Shown here: positions 59,101 to 64,000 of the stretch, in pieces
Layout of the letters: each line of letters begins with the position of its first letter
How positions within the stretch are numbered: position 1 is the stretch's first letter
NCBI GenBank assembly: GCA_947685225.1
Contig: CANTUV010000062.1
Coordinates: forward strand, 19,240,501-19,304,500
DNA: 64,000 nucleotides
Direction: 5' to 3'
DNA from: Garcia nutans
Taxonomy: Eukaryota > Streptophyta > Magnoliopsida > Malpighiales > Euphorbiaceae
Program-made: the position numbers and the translations under genes
The notes under the pieces: model-generated
The model's input: the letters and a program-made list of their open reading frames with translations, nothing else
Told to the model about the DNA's origin: nothing
Databases searched by the model: none

Positions 59101-60595
59101 TGCAGCTTCTCGACCTAGTCTGAGGGGAGGTCGAGGAGGCAGAGGTGTCAGCAGAGGAGGAAGATCTGGGTTCAGTGCTAGAGGAGGTTCTACATCCAGG
59201 GAGAGTAGACCAGAGGAGGTTGGATCTTCCCAGAGGATGTATGTTATGCAGAGGCAGCCAGATGCTTCGGCAGTCATAGCTGGTACTTTTTCTTTATTTC
59301 ATACTCCAGTACTTGCTTTGATTGATCCAGGTTCCACACATTCATATATTAGTGCATCTGTTTTGCCTGTGTCTGATTTGCATGCTGAATCCTTAGGGTT
59401 TGATGTTTTGGTAACAAATCCGTTAGGGCATAGTGTGATTGTTAGTAAAGTGCACAAAGATAGTGCAGTAGTGGTGCAGGGTGAGGAGTTCCTTGGGGAT
59501 TTGATTGAGATGCCATTTAAGGAATATGATGTGATTTTGGGCATGGACTGGCTATCTCGACATGGAGCTGTGGTGGATTGTAAAAAGAAAATTGTTTCTT
59601 TGAGAACTGGTGATGGTAGAGAGGTGATAGTATCTAATGAGCAAGGACAGCTAGCCTCCTTATTTGTTTCAGCTGTTGCATCTAGGAGGTTGATTAGAAA
59701 AGGGTGTGAAGCTTATCTTGCTCATGTGGTAGATACTAGAGTAAGAGGTTCTCCTATTGATAGCATTGCTACAGTTGCTGAGTTCCCAGATGTATTTCCA
59801 GAGGAATTGCCAGGATTGCCTCCTGAGAGAGAAGTGGAGTTTGGTATTGAATTGTTGCCTGGTACCACTCCTATCTCTATTACTCCGTATAGAATGGCAC
59901 CAGCAGAATTGAGGGAGTTGAAAGTGCAATTACAGGAGTTGTTGGATAAAGGATTTATTCGCCCCAGTGTTTCTCCTTGGGGAACTCCTATGCTATTTGT
60001 GAAGAAGAAGGATGGTACTATGAGATTGTGCATCGATTATAGGAAATTGAACAAGGTCACTATTAAAAATAAATATCCTTTGCCTTGAATTGATGATCTC
60101 TTTGATCAATTGAAGGGAGCGTCAGTGTTTTTTAAAATTGATCTGAGATCTGGGTACCATCAGCTGAGAGTTAGAGCTGAAGATGTTCCGAAGACAGCTT
60201 TTCGGACCAGGTATGGGCATTATGAGTTTCTAGTTATGCCTTTTGGTCTGACGAATGCACCTGCAGCTTTTATGGATTTGATGAATAGGGTGTTTAGGCC
60301 CTATTTGGATCAGTTTGTGGTAGTGTTTATTGATGATATTTTGGTGTATTCGCGAAATAAAGAGGAACATGACAAGCATTTGCGGATTGTGCTGCAGATT
60401 TTGAGAGAGAAGCAGTTGTTTGCCAAATTGTCGAAGTGTGAGTTCTGGTTGGATCAAGTCGCTTTTCTCGGACATATTGTTTCAGCAGAAGGCATTAGAG
60501 TTGATCCGAGTAAAGTTGAAGCTATTTTGAATTGGAGTCCACCAAGGTCTGTGACTGAAGTTAGAAGTTTTCTGGGTTTGGCAGGCTATTACTGA
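59101..60595 (+). pseudogene. pol: Tekay protease and reverse transcriptase, two in-frame stops
   Basis: This continues the gag frame without a shift. A Gly/Arg-rich linker (59115-59210) leads to the aspartic protease: catalytic Asp codon at 59324 in IDPGSTHSYIS and the GMDWLSRHGAVVDC end. RT follows: EELPGLPPEREVEF, PYRMAPAELRELK, SPWGTPMLFVKKKDGTMRLC, then TGA at 60086-60088 where PLPRIDD is usual, DLRSGYHQLRV, MPFGLTNAPAAFMDLMN, catalytic FIDD (60326-60337), FLGHIVSAEGI and FLGLAGYY, and a second TGA at 60593-60595 where RRFVKGF is usual. Both TGA codons occupy positions where Arg is conserved. All other RT blocks look functional. Confidence 0.9.
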
Positions 60596-62656
60596 CGGTT
60601 TGTGAAAGGATTTTCTTTGATAGCTACTCCACTCACCAGATTGCTTCGTAAGGGAGTGAGATTTGTATGGTCAGATCAGTGTCAAGTTAGCTTTGAGCGG
60701 TTGAGAGAAATGTTGACTCAAGCGCCTGTTCTTACTTTACCTGTGGAAGGCAAACCATATGTGATTTTCAGTGATGCTTCACATAGTGGTTTGGGTTGTG
60801 TGCTGATGCAGGAAGGTAAAGTTATAGCTTATGCATCTAGACAGTTGAAACCGCATGAGCTTAATTATCCGACCCATGATTTGGAATTGGCAGCCATTGT
60901 GTTTGCATTGAAGATTTGGCGCCACTATCTGTTTGGGGAGAAATGTTTCATCTACACTGATCACAAGAGTTTGAAGTATTTGGGGGTTCAGAAAGAGCTC
61001 AATCTTCGACAGAGGAGATGGTTGGAATTGATTAAAGACTATGACTGCTTGATTGATTATCATCCAGGTAAAGCAAATTTTGTTGCTGATGCCTTGAGTC
61101 GGAAGTCTTTAGCTGGTTTAACTTTTTACTCGCTCTCGTTGCTTGTTGAGTTGAGAGCATTGTGTGCTAGTTTTGTATCTTGTGATGATGGTGCATTGTT
61201 AGCACTGTTGCATGTGAAACTAGTTTTGTCGGATCAGATTAAAGAGGCTCAGTTGACTGATAAGAAGATTCAGAAGATTATTTCAGATTGTCAGAATGGA
61301 AAGAGTAGAGATTTTGTTGTGAAAAGTGATGGAAGTCTCTGGTTTAAGAACAGATTGTGTGTACCCGATGATGCTGATTTGAAAAGGATCATTTTGGAAG
61401 AAGCACATCAGTCAGTGTTTGCTATGCATTCGGGCAATACCAAGATGTATCATGATTTGAGACAGCATTACTGGTGGATTGGGTTGAAGAGAGACATTGT
61501 TGAGTTTGTATCGAAATGTCTCACTTGTCAGAAGGTAAAAGCAGAGCATCAAGTTCCAATCGGGTTGCTTCAACCGTTGTTAGTGCCTGAATGGAAGTGG
61601 GAAAGAGTGACAATGGATTTTGTGTCTGGTTTGCCATTGACACAAAGGAAGCATGATGCCATTTGGGTGATTGTGGATAGATTGACTAAGACAGCTCATT
61701 TCCTTCCAGTTCGGATGGATTACTCTTTGGAGAGGTTGGCTGAGCTGTATATTCATGAGATTGTGAAGTTGCATGGGGTTCCAACTTCTTTAGTGTCCGA
61801 TCGAGATCCCAGGTTTACTTCAGGATTTTGGAAGAGTTTGCATAGTGCTTTGAGTTCTCGACTGCATTTCAGTACTGCTTTTCATCCACAGACGGATGGA
61901 CAGTCAGAGAGGGTGATACAGATTATTGAAGATATGTTGAGAAGCTGTGTCATTGATTTCTCTGGAAGTTGGGACAGATTTCTACCACTTGTGGAGTTTG
62001 CTTATAACAACAGTCACCAATCCAGCATTGGTATGGCACCATTCGAAGCACTATATGGTAGACGGTGTAGGACACCGCTGTGTTGGAATGAACTTGGGGA
62101 AAGTAAGTTAATTGGGCCTGATTTGGTTAAAGAAACTGAAGAGAAAGTGAAGTTGATTCAGGGCAGGTTAAAAGCAGCTTCAGACCGACAGAAGTCTTAT
62201 GCAGATCTGAAAAGGAGAGACATAGAGTTTGATATTGGAGATAAGGTATTTTTGAAAGTGTCTCCTTGGAAGAAGATCTTGAGGTTCGGTCGAAAAGGGA
62301 AATTAAGTCCTCGTTTCATTGGACCGTATGAAGTTCTAGAAAGGATTGGGCCAGTTGCTTATCGACTCGCTTTGCCACCTGAGTTGGATCGTATTCATAA
62401 TGTATTTCATGTTTCTATGTTGAGAAGATACAGATCGGATCCATCTCACGTGTTGCCAATTGAGTCTATCGAAGTGAGCTCAGATTTGACATTTGAGGAA
62501 GAACCAGTTGCTATTTTGGCACGTGAAGTGAAAGAATTGAGGAACAAGAGAGTGCCATTGGTGAAGGTTCTATGGAAGAACCATACAAAGGAAGAAGCAA
62601 CTTGGGAAAGTGAACAATCGATGCGAGAGCAATATCCTCAGTTGTTTCAGCCTTGA
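60596..62656 (+). CDS. pol: Tekay RNase H, integrase and chromodomain (C-terminal part of pol)
   Basis: An uninterrupted frame of 684 codons from 60602, in frame with gag; as part of a polyprotein it has no start of its own. Order: RT thumb, RNase H (IFSDASHSGLGCVLMQEGK, LELAAIVFALKIWRHYLFG, YTDHKSLKYL, ADALSR), integrase HHCC finger (HQSVFAMHSGNTKMYHDL, CLTCQKVKAEH), core DDE with Asp at 61616 (MDFVSG), Asp at 61799 (SDRDPRF) and Glu at 61907 (SERVIQ; D-35-E spacing), the YGRRCRTPLCW block, and a C-terminal chromodomain (about 62485-62650, EEEPVAILAREVKELRN, VKVLWKNHTKEEATWE). Chromodomains guide chromoviruses to heterochromatin. It ends in TGA at 62656. All catalytic residues seen are present. 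Confidence 0.93.
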   Translation, partial: RFVKGFSLIATPLTRLLRKGVRFVWSDQCQVSFERLREMLTQAPVLTLPVEGKPYVIFSDASHSGLGCVLMQEGKVIAYASRQLKPHELNYPTHDLELAAIVFALKIWRHYLFGEKCFIYTDHKSLKYLGVQKELNLRQRRWLELIKDYDCLIDYHPGKANFVADALSRKSLAGLTFYSLSLLVELRALCASFVSCDDGALLALLHVKLVLSDQIKEAQLTDKKIQKIISDCQNGKSRDFVVKSDGSLWFKNRLCVPDDADLKRIILEEAHQSVFAMHSGNTKMYHDLRQHYWWIGLKRDIVEFVSKCLTCQKVKAEHQVPIGLLQPLLVPEWKWERVTMDFVSGLPLTQRKHDAIWVIVDRLTKTAHFLPVRMDYSLERLAELYIHEIVKLHGVPTSLVSDRDPRFTSGFWKSLHSALSSRLHFSTAFHPQTDGQSERVIQIIEDMLRSCVIDFSGSWDRFLPLVEFAYNNSHQSSIGMAPFEALYGRRCRTPLCWNELGESKLIGPDLVKETEEKVKLIQGRLKAASDRQKSYADLKRRDIEFDIGDKVFLKVSPWKKILRFGRKGKLSPRFIGPYEVLERIGPVAYRLALPPELDRIHNVFHVSMLRRYRSDPSHVLPIESIEVSSDLTFEEEPVAILAREVKELRNKRVPLVKVLWKNHTKEEATWESEQSMREQYPQLFQP

Positions 62657-62689
62657 TATCAGGTAATTTCGAGGATGAAATTTCTTTTT

Positions 62690-62702
62690 AGAGGGGGAGA
62701 AT
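62690..62702 (+). other. Polypurine tract of the Tekay element
   Basis: AGAGGGGGAGAAT directly before the 3' LTR. The preceding 'ggatgaaattt' matches the gene-less element's 'ggacgaaatta', supporting shared reverse-transcription machinery. Confidence 0.88.
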
Positions 62703-62738
62703 TGTAATATCCTCATGTATGCCCTAGAAGTTTTGATT

Positions 62739-62740
<2 letters not shown>

Positions 62741-62782
<42 letters not shown>
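62741..62782 (+). repeat. (GTT)n microsatellite in the LTR
   Basis: About 13 GTT units. The same tract is shorter in the solo LTR (about 20880-20903) and appears as interrupted AAC units in the gene-less element's LTRs (28578-28613, 34947-34982). Confidence 0.9.
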
Positions 62783-63770
62783 GATTTAAAATGTGATTGA
62801 ATGTATATATTAAGTGATAAGAAAAGGAATTGAGAAGACAATGCTTATGTATATTTGTTTTGGGAAAGAAAGAGGGTTTAGAGACAAGTTTATATGTTGT
62901 TTATATGATGATATAATTAACATATACCTAAGTCAAAAGGGTTGGTCAAAGCAAGAGGATATTTTTATGTGGCATGTGAAATTACTATAATGGGCTTATA
63001 AGAGACAAAAGGTTAGTTAAATGGATGAGGGCATGTTGGTAATTGTCTTGTTAAAATCACTTGGTGGAGATTTAAAGGAGAAATTGACTTTGTTTCTTCA
63101 TCATTTTCTCTTCTTCTTGATGGTAGTGGACGGCTCCTCCAAAGACAAAGGAAAGCAAGAGGTGAAGAGAGGATCTTGATGTGTTGAACTCAAATTGAAG
63201 GAAGATTGAAGTGATCAAGTGTTGATTCAAGAAGTTTATAGCTTTGGTAAGTTTTCTTTTAGATCTTTTGCTTGTTTGAAATGATATGTGGATTTGATAG
63301 ATGATCTAAGAGTGTGTTGATTGATTTTGTTATACTTAAGTGTGTTTGATTAGTTTGATCTTGGATTTTAAGGATGAATTGATGAAAGAAGTAAGTATTC
63401 TCTTGTTTTCTTTACTTATTTTGAAGTTGTGTTTGAAGTGAATTAGGGTTTGTTGATTTTGTGATTTGATGGGTTTGAGATGTGTTTGTGTTGTGTTTTC
63501 AAGTGTTAAATTGGTTTTAAGTTAATAGTTTAAATAGGTGTTGTTGTTGGAAGTAGTATATGTTGATTTTGAAAGGTGAAGAAGGATGGTGATTTTAGGT
63601 TTTGAGATGGTTTGTGTTTAAATGTAATATTAATGTATTGTAAAGTGATTCTTGTGATGAATATATGTTTAGAACATTGATTGTATTCATTTGAAATATA
63701 TTATATGGTGTATATTGTGTTTGAGTACAATTGAAAGAGTGTTGGATTTGGTTAGGGTTATGTTCATGGG

Positions 63771-63922
63771 TGACACGGCCAAAAGCAATGGAGAGACACG
63801 GCCAAGTCATGGAACATTTGGCCGTGTTGGGTTGATTTTTAGGAGACACGGCCGTGTCCCATGCCAGTGTCTGTCACTGCCAAAATTCAGTTGAGAGACA
63901 CGGCCACAAGCTTGGCCGTGTC
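63771..63922. repeat. GC-rich dyad cluster in the Tekay 3' LTR
   Basis: Two dyads, GACACGGCCGTGTC (63845-63858) and GACACGGCCA / TGGCCGTGTC (63897-63906 with 63913-63922), plus three single arms from 63772. The truncated 5' LTR starts inside the second dyad. Confidence 0.92.
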
Positions 63923-64000
63923 CCTCAAATGTGTTGGCTACTGTTTTTATTTTGTTCTTTTGTATGATTTTGATTTTTCAAAAATATTATTGATACTTAA

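Larger units (their letters stand above)
56453..64000 (+). mobile_element. Tekay/Del chromovirus, truncated 5' LTR, cut by the window's right edge
   Basis: Truncated 5' LTR (56453-57844), initiator tRNA-Met PBS (57852-57863), gag-pol in a single frame (58013-62656), polypurine tract (62690-62702) and the first 1298 bp of the 3' LTR (62703 to the edge). The 5' LTR begins where the 3' LTR is at about 63903, and together they imply an LTR of about 2.6 kb. Only three in-frame stops interrupt the polyprotein, so this is the best-preserved autonomous-type element here and the natural protein source for the gene-less element and the solo LTR at 20840. Confidence 0.92.
62703..64000 (+). repeat. 3' LTR of the Tekay element, cut by the window edge
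   Basis: It starts TGTAATATCCTCATGTATGC. It contains a (GTT)n microsatellite (about 62741-62782), ATTTAAAG (about 63069) as the only core-promoter-like motif I could see, a splice-donor-like TTG/GTAAGT (63247), and a dyad cluster (63771-63922) with the perfect palindrome GACACGGCCGTGTC (63845-63858). Confidence 0.92.

Noticed and set aside
58013..62656. Integrated plant pararetrovirus
   Set aside because: Integrase, chromodomain, LTRs, PBS and polypurine tract identify a Ty3/gypsy chromovirus; no movement protein or pararetrovirus layout is present.

Overview
The window looks like plant nuclear heterochromatin, probably pericentromeric and most likely from a eudicot. I found no recognisable host single-copy gene. 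Almost everything is LTR retrotransposon (Ty3/gypsy: Athila, Tat and chromodomain-bearing Tekay/Del clades) or one satellite family. Evidence for a plant: primer-binding sites matching tRNA-Asp, tRNA-Arg and initiator tRNA-Met in the usual plant clades, an Athila-type Gag, a plant mobile domain (PMD) pseudogene, and very AT-rich LTRs. The species cannot be named from the sequence.

Layout. 1-4928: left-truncated Athila element on the minus strand (decayed RT, protease and Gag, tRNA-Asp PBS, LTR). 5074-6769: a second Athila LTR. 7237 to about 17950: a Tat-clade element on the plus strand (LTR, tRNA-Arg-type PBS, shortened Gag) without recognisable pol. It is interrupted by a lone Athila LTR (11391-13314) and carries, antisense, an intron-containing PMD pseudogene with its own TATA box (15107-17532). 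From 17953 to 56453 lies one satellite array of 67-bp units, about 13 kb in total, split into four same-orientation blocks by insertions: a solo chromovirus-type LTR (20840-23215, TSD GGTCC); a 9.1-kb element with two near-identical 2754-bp LTRs and no genes (25889-35011, TSD ACCCA); and a second solo LTR (39150-53170, TSD ACCCA) that itself contains a complete but decayed Tekay element (40115-51643, TSD AAATC). From 56453 to the window end is a Tekay element with truncated 5' LTR and a single-frame gag-pol broken only by three stop codons.

How the parts relate. The gene-less 9.1-kb element keeps LTR ends, PBS and polypurine tract like those of the 56453-64000 element, so it is probably mobilised by proteins of that kind of element. 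Inferred order: satellite first, its block duplications next, then the LTR insertions, with the gene-less element the youngest.

Most worth following: GC-rich dyads built on GACACGGCC / GGCCGTGTC in LTRs of two distinct clades; a two-hairpin module in five chromovirus LTR lineages whose arms change together; a conserved splice donor inside those LTRs with a possible acceptor just before gag; a paralogous empty site for the gene-less element; and the antisense PMD pseudogene beside the satellite.
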